Source of the DNA: Paracoccaceae bacterium
Lineage (GTDB): Bacteria > Pseudomonadota > Alphaproteobacteria > Rhodobacterales > Rhodobacteraceae
DNA: 36,086 nt
NCBI GenBank assembly: GCA_024642725.1
Contig: JAHEAO010000002.1
Span: 72,430 to 108,515, forward strand
Reading direction: 5' to 3'
Shown: piece by piece, positions 26,851-35,343 of the stretch
Layout: every line of letters starts with the position of its first letter
Numbering within the stretch: position 1 is the stretch's first letter
The notes under the pieces: model-generated
What the model was told of the DNA's origin: nothing
The model's input: only the letters and a program-made list of their open reading frames with translations
The model's database searches: none
Translations under genes and position numbers: made by a program

Positions 26851-28685
26851 TGGGTTTCGTCCTCGGTCCGGATGAACCCGCCCGATTGCCGGCTCCAGAA
26901 GCCGGCATAAAGACCGCCCAACGCCAGAAGGTCGGCGTGGCTGCCTTGTTCAACGATGCGGCCGTTGTCGATGACCAGAATACGATCCATACGCGCAATC
27001 GTAGAGAGCCTGTGGGCGATGGCAATGACCGTCTTGCCCTCCATCACGCTGTAAAGCGTGTTCTGGATCGCGGCCTCGACTTCGGAATCGAGCGCCGAGG
27101 TGGCTTCGTCCAGCACAAGGATCGGGGCATCCTTGAGGATCATCCGCGCAATCGCGATCCGCTGCCGTTGCCCCCCCGACAGCTTGACGCCCCGTTCGCC
27201 GACATGAGCATCGTATCCGCGCCTGCCCTTGGGGTCTTCGAGTTGCAGAATGAAGTCATGCGCTTCGGCCCGCTTCGCTGCCGCGACTGCGTCTTCGTCG
27301 CTCGCCTCGGGGCGGCCATAGAGGATGTTCGCCCGGATCGAGCGATGCAGAAGCGAGCTGTCCTGCGTCACAACTCCGATGGCCCTGCGCAGACTGGCCT
27401 GCGTGACCGCGCCGATATCCTGCCCGTCGATCAGAATTTCACCCTGTTCGGCGTCACGGAAGCGCAGCAGCAGGTTCACGAGTGAGGATTTGCCCGCGCC
27501 GGATCGCCCGATCAGACCGACCTTTTCGCCCGGTTCGATGACAAGGTTGACGTCGTTCAGCCCGCCCTTTCCCTTGCCGTAGTGATGCGTCAGGTGGCGG
27601 AACTCGATCCGGCCTTCAGTGATTTCCAGTTCATCTTCGGCACGGTCGACAACCGTGTGCGGCACCGCGATAGACCGCAGTCCTTCACGGATGACACCGG
27701 CATGTTCAAAAAGCCGGATCGTGACCCAGAGAATCCAACCGCTCATCCCGTTCAGCCGCACGGTGAGGGCAGACACGGCGGCAACCTCGCCCACGGTGAC
27801 CTGCCCGTGGATCCAGTAGTAGACCGCAGCGCCGTTGACGCCGACGAAAAGGATGCCGTTGATCAGGTTCAGGCCCAGCGAAAGTTCCGTCATGATCCTG
27901 AGGAACCGCTGGAACCGAAGCCGCAGGCGGCGCATGGCCGAGAGAACGTAAGCCTCTTCCGCCGGGCCGTCGGAGAAGAGCTTTACAGTCTCTATATTGG
28001 CATAAGCATCGACAACGCGACCCGTCACCATCGATCTTGCATCCGACCATTTCTCGGATGCGGAGGCCACACGAACGGCAGTCCAGCGGGTATAGGCGAG
28101 ATAGGCCGTGAGCCAGACCAGCAGCGGGATCGAGATGCGCCAGTCGATCTCTGCAAGCACCAGAAGCGCGCCGATGATGTAGATGATCGAATACCAGATG
28201 CCTTCGAACATCATGTAGGTCGCATCCTCGATTGCCGGGCCCATCTGCATGACCCGGTTCGACAATCGCCCGGCAAAGTCGTTCTGAAAGAAGTTCATCG
28301 ACTGGCCCAGAAGGTGCCGGTGCGCGCGCCAGCGCACTTGTTCCTGCAGGTTGCCCGCCAGCGTCTGTTCCAGGAAGAGGTGGTTCGCAAAGATCAGCGC
28401 CGGGCGCAGGAACATGATCAGCGCCCCGACGAGCACCAGTTCGGCAGCATGCGATGCCCAGAACGCGACGGGGCCGGACTCCGTCATGATGTCGATCAGG
28501 CGGCCCGCATAATAGATCATCCATGCCTCGAACAGCGCGACGAGTAGGCCGGTCAGCGCCATCCAGGGGATCAGCCTGCGGAAGGGTTGCATCTGGGTCC
28601 GGACATAGGGCCAGAGGGTCTTCGGGGGAGTCGACGATTCATGATCCTGAAACGGGTCGACGAGGTTTTCAAACAGCCGGTACAT
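26847..28685 (-). CDS. ABC exporter half-transporter, first of a pair
   Basis: The 612-residue protein has the same build as its neighbour: membrane domain (about 35-330), Walker A IGRSGAGKSS, signature LSGGQRQRIAIAR, Walker B ILVLDEATSALDSE and AIAHRLSTIARMD. Shared endings (GLYAGFWSRQSGGFI here, GIYARFWNRQSGGFI in the partner) suggest an old tandem duplication. I chose the ATG at 28685, which lies 7 bases after AAAGGTG; a GTG at 28694 is the alternative. Its stop overlaps the next gene by 4 bases. Confidence 0.92.
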   Translation of the reverse strand: MYRLFENLVDPFQDHESSTPPKTLWPYVRTQMQPFRRLIPWMALTGLLVALFEAWMIYYAGRLIDIMTESGPVAFWASHAAELVLVGALIMFLRPALIFANHLFLEQTLAGNLQEQVRWRAHRHLLGQSMNFFQNDFAGRLSNRVMQMGPAIEDATYMMFEGIWYSIIYIIGALLVLAEIDWRISIPLLVWLTAYLAYTRWTAVRVASASEKWSDARSMVTGRVVDAYANIETVKLFSDGPAEEAYVLSAMRRLRLRFQRFLRIMTELSLGLNLINGILFVGVNGAAVYYWIHGQVTVGEVAAVSALTVRLNGMSGWILWVTIRLFEHAGVIREGLRSIAVPHTVVDRAEDELEITEGRIEFRHLTHHYGKGKGGLNDVNLVIEPGEKVGLIGRSGAGKSSLVNLLLRFRDAEQGEILIDGQDIGAVTQASLRRAIGVVTQDSSLLHRSIRANILYGRPEASDEDAVAAAKRAEAHDFILQLEDPKGRRGYDAHVGERGVKLSGGQRQRIAIARMILKDAPILVLDEATSALDSEVEAAIQNTLYSVMEGKTVIAIAHRLSTIARMDRILVIDNGRIVEQGSHADLLALGGLYAGFWSRQSGGFIRTEDETQ

Positions 28686-28743
28686 GCCGTTCACCTTTGA
28701 ATATAACGATGTAGAAAAGGGTTAGGGTCGGGGGGCGCGGAGC

Positions 28744-28878
28744 CTAGGCGGTATACTTTGGACCGAAATGCAGGCGCACATCGTCGCAATCCACCAGACG
28801 GACTCCGCCCATGAAGGGCACGGGAATGGCGCCGCGAACGACGTTGCCCCCTTGATATGTCCGAATGTTTCTAACCAT
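28744..28878 (-). CDS. Candidate small ORF, 44 residues
   Basis: The frame begins MVRNIRTYQGGNVVRGAIPV and ends RLHFGPKYTA before a TAG. The second half has the G/C-rich third positions of its neighbours, and the Gly-Ile-Pro-Val-Pro pattern looks protein-like, but there is no clear ribosome site and the first codons are not typical. It fills most of the 250-base gap between the CCA-adding enzyme and the ABC pair, on the same strand. It may be a genuine small protein or chance. Confidence 0.4.
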   Translation of the reverse strand: MVRNIRTYQGGNVVRGAIPVPFMGGVRLVDCDDVRLHFGPKYTA

Positions 28879-28938
28879 GCGCGCAGTCTACCGGAAGTCC
28901 CGGCAAAGGCAATCGCAGAGTTCGCGGAGCCGCCGCGC

Positions 28939-30081
28939 CTAGGAAAGCAGCTGTTCGCGGGTCAGGGTGAAACCCGATGCGATCCAGCGGGATTCGATGT
29001 CCCTGAGCCTTGAGCCGAGCGCCTGACCTTGCAACGCGGGCATCAGATCGACCGCTTTAACGGGCAGAACCGCCGCTGCGCCGCGAGCGGCCCGTCCGCT
29101 GGCATCTGCGGCAAGCGGCATACCGGAGAACGCGGCGCGCAAGAGCGCGACATCCAGCGCCGTCGCCGCATCATGGCGGTAGCCTAGTTCCGAAATTCCC
29201 TTGTCAGAGCCTGTTTCGGCGCGCAAAACGGCAAGCCGGCGTGCATCCGCATTCGACAGGCGCAAATGGTCTGCGGGGCCTTCGCCGCCAAGCGCGGCGA
29301 GGCGGCGGAGCGGGTCAGGCGGCAGCCCGGCTTCCAGATGCACGAGCGGCGCGAGTGCGCGTGGATCGGCACCGGGCAGTAACCGCGACAGCACCCCGGC
29401 CCGGTCCATCGCAGCCATCGCCGGCGCGGGATCAGGCGCGCCGAGAAGCTTCAGAAGCTCTGCCGTCACCCGTTCGCGCGACAGGCCGTCCAGCCCATCG
29501 AGGTTGGCGGCGATTGCGGCAAGCGCCTCTGGGTCCATACCCAGTTCGGGGTCGCCGTAATGGGCGTGGAAGCGGAAAAATCGCAACATGCGCAGGTAGT
29601 CTTCGCGAATCCGGTCTCCGGCGTCGTCGATGAATCGCACCCGGCGCGCTTCGAGATCGGCCAAACCGCCCAGCGGGTCAATGACAATGCCGGTTGCATC
29701 CGCGTAGAGCGCGTTCATCGTGAAATCGCGCCGATGCGCATCTTCGGCCACCGACTTGGCAAAGGCGACGACAGCGCGACGGCCATCGGTTTCGACATCC
29801 TTGCGAAAGGTCGTGACCTCGTGCGGAATGCCGCCCGATACGACGGTAACCGTGCCATGTTCGACCCCTGTCGGAACGGGTTTCAGACCGGCAGCTTTGG
29901 CCAGCGCGATCACCCTTTCGGGGGTTGCGTCGGTCGAAATATCAACATCGGCGACGGGCACGCCCAAGAGAGCATTGCGCACGCAACCGCCGACGAACAG
30001 CGCCTCGTGACCTGCGTCAACCAGTGTCTTCATAAGGGCTTGCGTTCCCTTATCCTCGATCCAGTTGCCGCTGATCTTCAT
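28939..30081 (-). CDS. CCA tRNA nucleotidyltransferase
   Basis: This enzyme adds or repairs the CCA end of tRNAs. The 380-residue protein has the nucleotidyltransferase signature ALFVGGCVRNALLGVPVADV with the metal-binding Asp45 and Asp47 in ADVDIST. It continues with RRDFTMNALYAD, IREDYLRMLRFFRFHAHYG and a C-terminal helical region. It starts at an ATG overlapping the stop of the Nudix gene by 4 bases, so hslO, the Nudix enzyme and this gene form one run. Confidence 0.94.
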   Translation of the reverse strand: MKISGNWIEDKGTQALMKTLVDAGHEALFVGGCVRNALLGVPVADVDISTDATPERVIALAKAAGLKPVPTGVEHGTVTVVSGGIPHEVTTFRKDVETDGRRAVVAFAKSVAEDAHRRDFTMNALYADATGIVIDPLGGLADLEARRVRFIDDAGDRIREDYLRMLRFFRFHAHYGDPELGMDPEALAAIAANLDGLDGLSRERVTAELLKLLGAPDPAPAMAAMDRAGVLSRLLPGADPRALAPLVHLEAGLPPDPLRRLAALGGEGPADHLRLSNADARRLAVLRAETGSDKGISELGYRHDAATALDVALLRAAFSGMPLAADASGRAARGAAAVLPVKAVDLMPALQGQALGSRLRDIESRWIASGFTLTREQLLS

Positions 30082-30683
30082 GGCGCGGTCATCCTGTCGG
30101 CCAGCGCGCGCAGGATGCGCGCGGTCGCCCCCCAGATGTAATAGGGGCCGTAGGGCACCACGAAATAGCTGCGTTTGCTGCCACGCCAGAGCCGCGATTG
30201 AATCTGGTAGTTCGCCGGGTCGGTCACATGGGCGAATGGCACAGTAAAAACCTCGTCCACCTCTCCCGCCTCGGGAACAGGGGTAAAGGGCCGCAACACG
30301 CGGCCTACAACCGGCGTGACGTTGAAGCTTGTGACCGTTTCATGTGGCGCAAGCGCCCCCAGAATCTTTACGTTCGCGGGGTCCAGACCGATCTCTTCAC
30401 GCGATTCGCGCAGGGCTGCGCCGACCGGACCGTCATCGCCGGGATCGACCTTGCCGCCGGGAAAGGCGATCTGGCCGGGATGATGTTTCAGCGCCGAGTT
30501 GCGCTTGGTCAGGACCAGCCGCAGGCCATCGGGATCGTCCAGAAGGGCGATCAGCACCCCGGCATCGCGCAACTTGCGATTTGGTGGCAGCGTGACATCA
30601 GGGTTCAGGTCAAAATCCGACGACCCGGCACTGTCCGGCCCGAGCGCGCGAAGCACCGGGGCGAAAGGATCAGTCAGCGGCAC
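30078..30683 (-). CDS. Nudix CoA pyrophosphatase-like hydrolase
   Basis: The 201-residue protein has a Nudix box, GGKVDPGDDGPVGAALRE followed by SREEIGL, with the preceding LKHHPGQIAFPGGK and following LGALAPHETVTSFNVTPVVG that mark the NudL/CoA-pyrophosphatase group. The first acidic position of the box is Asp instead of Glu. Such enzymes split CoA or its oxidised forms into 3',5'-ADP and phosphopantetheine. It overlaps the end of hslO by 14 bases and the CCA gene by 4. Confidence 0.9.
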   Translation of the reverse strand: MPLTDPFAPVLRALGPDSAGSSDFDLNPDVTLPPNRKLRDAGVLIALLDDPDGLRLVLTKRNSALKHHPGQIAFPGGKVDPGDDGPVGAALRESREEIGLDPANVKILGALAPHETVTSFNVTPVVGRVLRPFTPVPEAGEVDEVFTVPFAHVTDPANYQIQSRLWRGSKRSYFVVPYGPYYIWGATARILRALADRMTAP

Positions 30684-31671
30684 CGGGTCCTACCTTTGAC
30701 TCGAAACCCAGCGTATCGGGGTCAAATTCGTAATGCGCACCGCAGAACTGGCAATCGGCGGTGACGATGCCGTCGTCTGTCGTCATATGGCCGATGTCCT
30801 TGGCGGAATAGATGGACAGGCTTTCACGGACGCGGTCCGCCGAGCAGGTGCAGCCGAAGTTGATTGACTGCGGATCGAAGACGCGCGGGCCTTCTTCGTG
30901 GAAAAGCCGGACCAGAAGTTCGGTCGGCTGCACGGTCGGTCCAACGAGTTCGATGGCCTCGACCGTATCGAGCAAGGTGTTGGCGCGGGTCCAGTTTTCG
31001 CCCTCTTCGCCAGAGATGATGTCTTCGGCGTTCAAAAGCCCGCCTTCGCCGGTTCCACCTTGGGTCGCGGCAAAGGGCGAGGCCTTGGGCATCGCCTGCA
31101 ACATGACGCCGCCCGCGCGCCAGCTTTCGGGGCCGCCGGGCAACTGCGACTTGCCAAAGGACAGCGCGAAGCGGGTCGGCAGTTGTTCGGACTGGGCGAA
31201 ATAGGTTTCGGCGCAGCTTGACAGCGACCCGCCGGCGATCGGCGTGATGCCCTGATACGGAACCATGCCTTCGCCCTGGTCGATGAGGATCGCAAGATAG
31301 CCTTCGCCGATCTGCGGGAACGGTGCGCCGGTCGGGTCGATCGCCTGTTCGTCATAGCTGGCATAGGCACGCACCCTGGCGGGCTGGCCTTCATCGGTCG
31401 GGCCGTAGTAATCGGTCGCGATCAGCCGGGCCGGGCCGTTGCCGCGCACCTGTAGCGACAGTTTCCAGCGCAGCTTGATCGTCTGGCCAATGAGCGCGGT
31501 CAGAAGCGTCGCTTCTGCAACAAGCGCCTCTATCGCCGGGGGATAGTCATGCTGGGCCAGCACATTATCCAGCACACCGTCCAGCCGGGCGACGCGGCCA
31601 CGAATGTCCGAGCGGTCCAGTTGAAACGGCAGGACGGTATCGTCCCAGGCGATTTGCGATCCAAGCGACAT
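30670..31671 (-). CDS. hslO: Redox-regulated chaperone Hsp33
   Basis: Hsp33 is a holdase switched on when its zinc-bound cysteines are oxidised, usually together with heat. The 334-residue protein has the expected opening (LPFQLDRSDIRGRVARLDGV), the YFAQSEQLPTRF substrate region, and the four zinc ligands: CTC at 275-277 and CQFC at 308-311. I chose the ATG at 31671; an upstream TTG in frame (31749) would lie inside the likely promoter. The leader has a duplicated AAGGAA site inside a hairpin and the promoter looks RpoH-type, both described separately. Confidence 0.96.
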   Translation of the reverse strand: MSLGSQIAWDDTVLPFQLDRSDIRGRVARLDGVLDNVLAQHDYPPAIEALVAEATLLTALIGQTIKLRWKLSLQVRGNGPARLIATDYYGPTDEGQPARVRAYASYDEQAIDPTGAPFPQIGEGYLAILIDQGEGMVPYQGITPIAGGSLSSCAETYFAQSEQLPTRFALSFGKSQLPGGPESWRAGGVMLQAMPKASPFAATQGGTGEGGLLNAEDIISGEEGENWTRANTLLDTVEAIELVGPTVQPTELLVRLFHEEGPRVFDPQSINFGCTCSADRVRESLSIYSAKDIGHMTTDDGIVTADCQFCGAHYEFDPDTLGFESKVGPGAAD

Positions 31672-31672
31672 T

Positions 31673-31705
31673 GGGTTTCCTTGGGGGTTTCCTTGGCAGC
31701 CAAGG
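31673..31705 (-). promoter_or_regulatory. Duplicated ribosome-binding site and hairpin in the hslO leader
   Basis: Directly before the hslO ATG the mRNA contains CCAAGGAAACCC twice in perfect tandem (31696-31685, then 31684-31673), each with an AAGGAA site. Just upstream, CCUUGG (31705-31700) can pair with CCAAGG of the first copy (3-base loop) or of the second (about 15-base loop). This could mask one site while leaving the other free. Confidence 0.5.
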
Positions 31706-31722
31706 GTTGGCATACCGCGTCT

Positions 31723-31750
31723 ATATGGGCCGGGCAACCGGCAGTCCAAG
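31723..31750 (-). promoter_or_regulatory. Candidate heat-shock sigma factor (RpoH) promoter for hslO
   Basis: On the minus strand CCCTTGGA has CTTG at 31750-31747; 18 bases later comes GCCCATATA with CCATAT at 31728-31723. The E. coli groE heat-shock promoter has CTTG, 17 bases, CCATTT, so the match is close. The start would be near 31715, giving a leader of about 44 bases. hslO is a known sigma-32 target in E. coli. Confidence 0.5.
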
Positions 31751-31765
31751 GGCAGGCGGTTGAAA

Positions 31766-32215
31766 ATGATCAGGCGTTTCGGTGAGCCAGTTCGGATTGG
31801 TCAGCGCTATCGCCTGCGCCCGGGGGCCTACGCAATCCTGATCCGCGATGGCAAGCTGCTTCTGACGCATCAGGCGGAACCGCAATCCGAGGTGCAACTG
31901 CCGGGCGGCGGCATCGACCCCGGTGAATCGCCACTTCAGGCGCTGCACCGGGAGGTCTACGAGGAAACCGGCTGGAATATCGCCCGGCCACAGCGTCTGG
32001 GCGCATTCCGGCGCTTCACCTACATGCCCGAATACGACCGCTGGGCCGAGAAGCTGTGCCATATCTACCGGGCGCGGCCGGTGCTGCACCGGGGCGATCC
32101 GCCAGAAGAGCATCACACGGCGCTTTGGTCATCGCCTGAGGCAGCGGCGGAAATACTGGCCAACGACGGCGACCGGATGTTCGTTATGCGCCTGTTCGGG
32201 CTTTGGGGCCGCTGA
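31766..32215 (+). CDS. Nudix hydrolase of unknown substrate
   Basis: The 149-residue protein has a complete Nudix box: PGGGIDPGESPLQALHREV followed by YEETGW. Preceding strands (YRLRPGAYAILIRDGKLLLT) are typical. The substrate is not evident; the overall look is of ADP-ribose or (di)nucleotide polyphosphate hydrolases. I prefer the ATG at 31766 over a TTG two codons upstream. It is divergent from hslO and its end overlaps the converging phosphatase gene by 32 bases. Confidence 0.87.
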   Translation: MIRRFGEPVRIGQRYRLRPGAYAILIRDGKLLLTHQAEPQSEVQLPGGGIDPGESPLQALHREVYEETGWNIARPQRLGAFRRFTYMPEYDRWAEKLCHIYRARPVLHRGDPPEEHHTALWSSPEAAAEILANDGDRMFVMRLFGLWGR

Positions 32216-33476
32216 AGTCGATCAGGACCCCAGAGATATCATCGGGGAATTCGGCATCACCGGCATAGGCGCCAAGATCCCACATCAGTGTCTCGAAAAA
32301 GGCGGGGCCGCGCAGATTGCGGTTCTGGCGCAAGAGAACCGACAGCCCGTCTTCTTCCAGCATCACACCAGTCGTGTCGCGCAGTTCGGTGATCCCGTCC
32401 GAGGGCAGGAACAGGCGATCACCGGGGCGCAGCACAACCTCGAAATCCTGCCATCCGGCGTTCGGGATCAGCCCGACCGGTAGCCCGCCCTGACCGATGT
32501 TTTCGATCTGGCCGCGCCCACGCTGCAGCGCCGGATGCGGATGGCCGCACTGTGCCATCACCACGCGTCCGGTCGACAGGTCCAGATGGCCGAGCAACAT
32601 CGTGAAGTAGTGGTCGGTTTCCATCTCCAGCAGCATCAGGGTGTTCAGATGTTCGGCGACGAATGCAGGACTTTGCGCGACGAAGCCCCCGCCATCGAGC
32701 GGCTTCAGAGCAAGGTTCTGTCGGCCCGAGTTGCCCGAGAAATGCCCGGCAAGGCGCGCCGTCAGCAATGCGGCAGCGATGCCATGGCCGGAGACGTCGA
32801 TCGAATAGAACCCGAAGACGGTTTCGCTGATCTGGAAATAGCCCACAAGGTCGCCGCCAACCCGTCCGCTGGGGCGCAGCAGAAGCGTGACTTCGGCTGC
32901 ACCGAAGTTGCGGTGCCGTTCACGGACCAGCGATTGCTGCAAGCGGCGTGCTTCCAGCAAGTCACGGTCAAGCACATCGTAGAGCGCGCTGATTTCTTCC
33001 AGCGTCTGCGTGATCATCCGGTTCTTTTCGGTCAGTTCGCGTTCCATCTGAAGGATGCGTTCGCCGGCGCGGATGCGGGCGCGAAATTCGGTGGCGGTGA
33101 CCGGCTTGGTCAGGAAATCGTCGGCCCCGACATCAAGGCCGCGCGCGATTTCGACCTTTTCCGACTTCGAGGTCAGAAGAATGAAATAGCCATAGCGCCC
33201 GGCCTTTCGGGACCGGAAAGCCTCGCACAATTCCAGCCCGGTCATGCCCGGCATCATCCAGTCGCTGACGATGAGATCGACTTTATGGGTGTCACAGACC
33301 GACAGCGCTTCGGCGCCAGATCCGGCCTCCAGCACCGAATACCCCCAGCGCGACAGGTACGACGACAGGATCCGGCGCTGTGCCCGACTGTCGTCCACAA
33401 CCAGCACAACCTCTGCCGGGGTTACACTGTTGGGGCCTGACGCAGGCGGTAGCGTTGCACTGACGGGCTCAGCCAC
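32184..33476 (-). CDS. Receiver domain fused to a PP2C/SpoIIE-type phosphatase (RbaY-like)
   Basis: The 430-residue protein has an N-terminal receiver domain with acidic pair Asp28/Asp29, phospho-acceptor Asp72 in IVSDWMMPG, Thr102 and Lys124 in FLTKP. A coiled linker (about 140-190) joins it to a SpoIIE/RsbU-type phosphatase with GGDLVGYF, IDVSGHGIAAAL, SDGITEL and DDISGVLID as metal-binding blocks. Such proteins dephosphorylate an anti-sigma antagonist; the Rhodobacter capsulatus protein RbaY has this build. The start is GTG with AAGGACAGG upstream. The neighbouring Hpt gene is divergent. Confidence 0.9.
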   Translation of the reverse strand: MAEPVSATLPPASGPNSVTPAEVVLVVDDSRAQRRILSSYLSRWGYSVLEAGSGAEALSVCDTHKVDLIVSDWMMPGMTGLELCEAFRSRKAGRYGYFILLTSKSEKVEIARGLDVGADDFLTKPVTATEFRARIRAGERILQMERELTEKNRMITQTLEEISALYDVLDRDLLEARRLQQSLVRERHRNFGAAEVTLLLRPSGRVGGDLVGYFQISETVFGFYSIDVSGHGIAAALLTARLAGHFSGNSGRQNLALKPLDGGGFVAQSPAFVAEHLNTLMLLEMETDHYFTMLLGHLDLSTGRVVMAQCGHPHPALQRGRGQIENIGQGGLPVGLIPNAGWQDFEVVLRPGDRLFLPSDGITELRDTTGVMLEEDGLSVLLRQNRNLRGPAFFETLMWDLGAYAGDAEFPDDISGVLIDFSGPKARTGA

Positions 33477-33660
33477 GTCCTGTCCTTCCCGGGTTTGGCC
33501 TACAATCGGGCTACAGCGCTAACAGCGTTCCGGTTTCCAATAGATTAAGGCTAAAAATCTTGGCGCTTTCCTTGGTCGGGAAAACATGGCGTTAAACATG
33601 GTCGCGTTAGGAGAGGTCTGTGCGTGGGGCGCCGCCCGAAAGGGTGAAAGAGGGGTAATG

Positions 33661-33981
33661 ATGATCCGTTGGGAACGAGTGAATGAATTACGTGACGAGG
33701 TGGGGGCAGACGACTTCAAGGAAGTCGTAGACCTTTTCCTTGAAGAAGTTGAAGAAGTCATTGAGCGCCTGCGTGACAGTCCGGACCCGACGCGGTTCGA
33801 AGAGGATTTCCATTTCCTCAAGGGCTCTGCGCTGAATCTTGGTTTCGGTGCCTTGGGCGATCTGTGCCAGACGGGCGAAAGGCAGCCCGGTGCCGTCGAT
33901 CTGGCCAGCGTCGTTGCGACCTATGAGGCGTCCAAGGCCGAATTCATGGCCTCTGCCGCGCGGATGGGATTCGCCGCCTGA
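33661..33981 (+). CDS. Hpt-domain phosphotransfer protein
   Basis: This 106-residue four-helix protein carries the phosphorylatable His51 in the motif HFLKGSALNLG. It has no kinase or receiver domain, so it would relay phosphate between response regulators. I chose the ATG at 33661; the preceding ATG at 33658 sits only 2 bases after the GGGG ribosome site. The divergent receiver-phosphatase is the obvious candidate partner, and the shared 184-base gap contains a GTTAA (33591-33595) that, read on the minus strand, resembles a CtrA half-site; this is weak. Confidence 0.88.
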   Translation: MIRWERVNELRDEVGADDFKEVVDLFLEEVEEVIERLRDSPDPTRFEEDFHFLKGSALNLGFGALGDLCQTGERQPGAVDLASVVATYEASKAEFMASAARMGFAA

Positions 33982-33987
33982 GGCGGA

Positions 33988-35235
33988 TCAGATCACGAAT
34001 TCAGCCAGTGTTTCGTCATTGGTGATGTCACGGTAGGTCATGCCGGCAGCGTCGATTCTGTCGAACAGCCGGTTGAAATTACCCGAGTCGCTGGTTTCGA
34101 TTCCGATCAGGACAGAGCCGAAGTTCCGCGCGGATTTCTTGAGGTATTCGAACCGGGCGATGTCATCGTCGGGGCCGAGCATTTCCAGGAATTCGCGCAG
34201 CGCGCCGGGGCGTTGCGGCAGGCGCAGGATGAAGTATTTTTTCAGCCCGGAATACCGCTGGGCCCGCTCCTTGACGTCTGGCAGGCGTTCGAAATCAAAG
34301 TTGCCGCCGGAGGTGATGCAGACGACGGTCTTGCCGCGGATCTGGTCCGCAAGGTCCTTGAGCGCATCGACGGCCAACGCGCCGGCGGGCTCCAGCACGA
34401 TGCCCTCGACATTGAGCATGTCGAGCATCGTGGTGCAGATCCGATCCTCGGAAATAGAGATCACATCGGCGGCCCGCGTAGTCTTGAGAGCTTCGAACGG
34501 GGCGGAACCGATGCGGGCGACGGCAGCCCCATCGACAAAATTGTTGACGGTTTTCAGTGTCACCGGCTCGCCCGCCGCGATTGCCGCTGCAAGACTGGCC
34601 CCACCCGCAGGTTCGGCAAAGCGCATCTGGGTGGCGGGGGCAAGATCGGCGAAGGTCCTGACCATCCCGGCGGAAAGTCCGCCGCCGCCCACCGGCAGCA
34701 CGATCATGTCGGGTGGCGCGGGCAGTTGGTCGAGCAGCTCGATGCCGACGGTCGCCTGTCCCTCGATCACGTCGGGATCGTCGAAGGGTGACAGGAAATG
34801 CGCACCTTCACGCGCGCAAAAGTCCTGCGCCGCCGCCAGCGTCTTGTCGAAATAGTCGCCGGTCAGACGAATCTCTATCGCGTCCTCACCGAAGATCCGG
34901 GTTTTCTGGATCTTCTGCTGCGGCGTCGTAACCGGCATGAAGATGACGCCCTTCACCCCAAGATGCCGGCAGACATAGGCGACGCCCTGCGCGTGGTTGC
35001 CCGCACTGGCGCAAACAAAGCGTGTCTGTGACGGGTCGCGGGCCAGCGCCTTTTGCATCGCATGCAGCGCGCCGCGGATCTTGTAGGACCGGACCGGGGT
35101 CAGGTCTTCGCGCTTCAGCCAGAGATCGCAACCGTAGCGCGCCGAAAGGTGATCGTTGCGCTGCAGCGGCGTCGGTTCAAAAAGCGCGCGCATGGATTGA
35201 GCCGCCGCGCGGGCGTCATCGGAAAACTGTGTCAT
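33988..35235 (-). CDS. ilvA: Threonine ammonia-lyase (threonine dehydratase)
   Basis: IlvA turns threonine into 2-oxobutanoate and ammonia, the first committed step of isoleucine synthesis. The 415-residue protein has the PLP-binding Lys52 in SYKIRGA, the [11 protein letters not shown] segment, the phosphate-binding GGGGLSAG loop, and a C-terminal ACT-like regulatory domain (about 330-410; [17 protein letters not shown]). One ACT-like domain is the shorter of the two known layouts. It converges on the Hpt gene with a 6-base gap and diverges from argG across 108 bases. Confidence 0.95.
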   Translation of the reverse strand: MTQFSDDARAAAQSMRALFEPTPLQRNDHLSARYGCDLWLKREDLTPVRSYKIRGALHAMQKALARDPSQTRFVCASAGNHAQGVAYVCRHLGVKGVIFMPVTTPQQKIQKTRIFGEDAIEIRLTGDYFDKTLAAAQDFCAREGAHFLSPFDDPDVIEGQATVGIELLDQLPAPPDMIVLPVGGGGLSAGMVRTFADLAPATQMRFAEPAGGASLAAAIAAGEPVTLKTVNNFVDGAAVARIGSAPFEALKTTRAADVISISEDRICTTMLDMLNVEGIVLEPAGALAVDALKDLADQIRGKTVVCITSGGNFDFERLPDVKERAQRYSGLKKYFILRLPQRPGALREFLEMLGPDDDIARFEYLKKSARNFGSVLIGIETSDSGNFNRLFDRIDAAGMTYRDITNDETLAEFVI

Positions 35236-35282
35236 GGCGGGAAGCTAGTCGTGCCACAGCGTATCGTCCATCTGAAAGCGCC

Positions 35283-35311
35283 TTGTCGGGCGCGGCAAAA
35301 CCCAATAGACC
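35283..35311 (+). promoter_or_regulatory. Tentative argG promoter
   Basis: TTGTCG (35283-35288) and TAGACC (35306-35311) are 17 bases apart, with a start near 35318 and GGAGAG before the argG ATG. The -10 match is weak (3 of 6). Confidence 0.28.
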
Positions 35312-35343
35312 GCGCCGGGAAAATCGCCCAGACGGAGAGTCCC

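Noticed and set aside
25075-26910. 611-codon open frame on the plus strand
   Set aside because: Antisense to an ABC exporter with all ATPase motifs intact; composition rich in Arg, Gly and His as expected for a shadow.
31672-31749. N-terminal extension of Hsp33 starting at a TTG
   Set aside because: It would begin inside the likely promoter and before the probable transcription start; the ATG at 31671 gives the normal family N-terminus.
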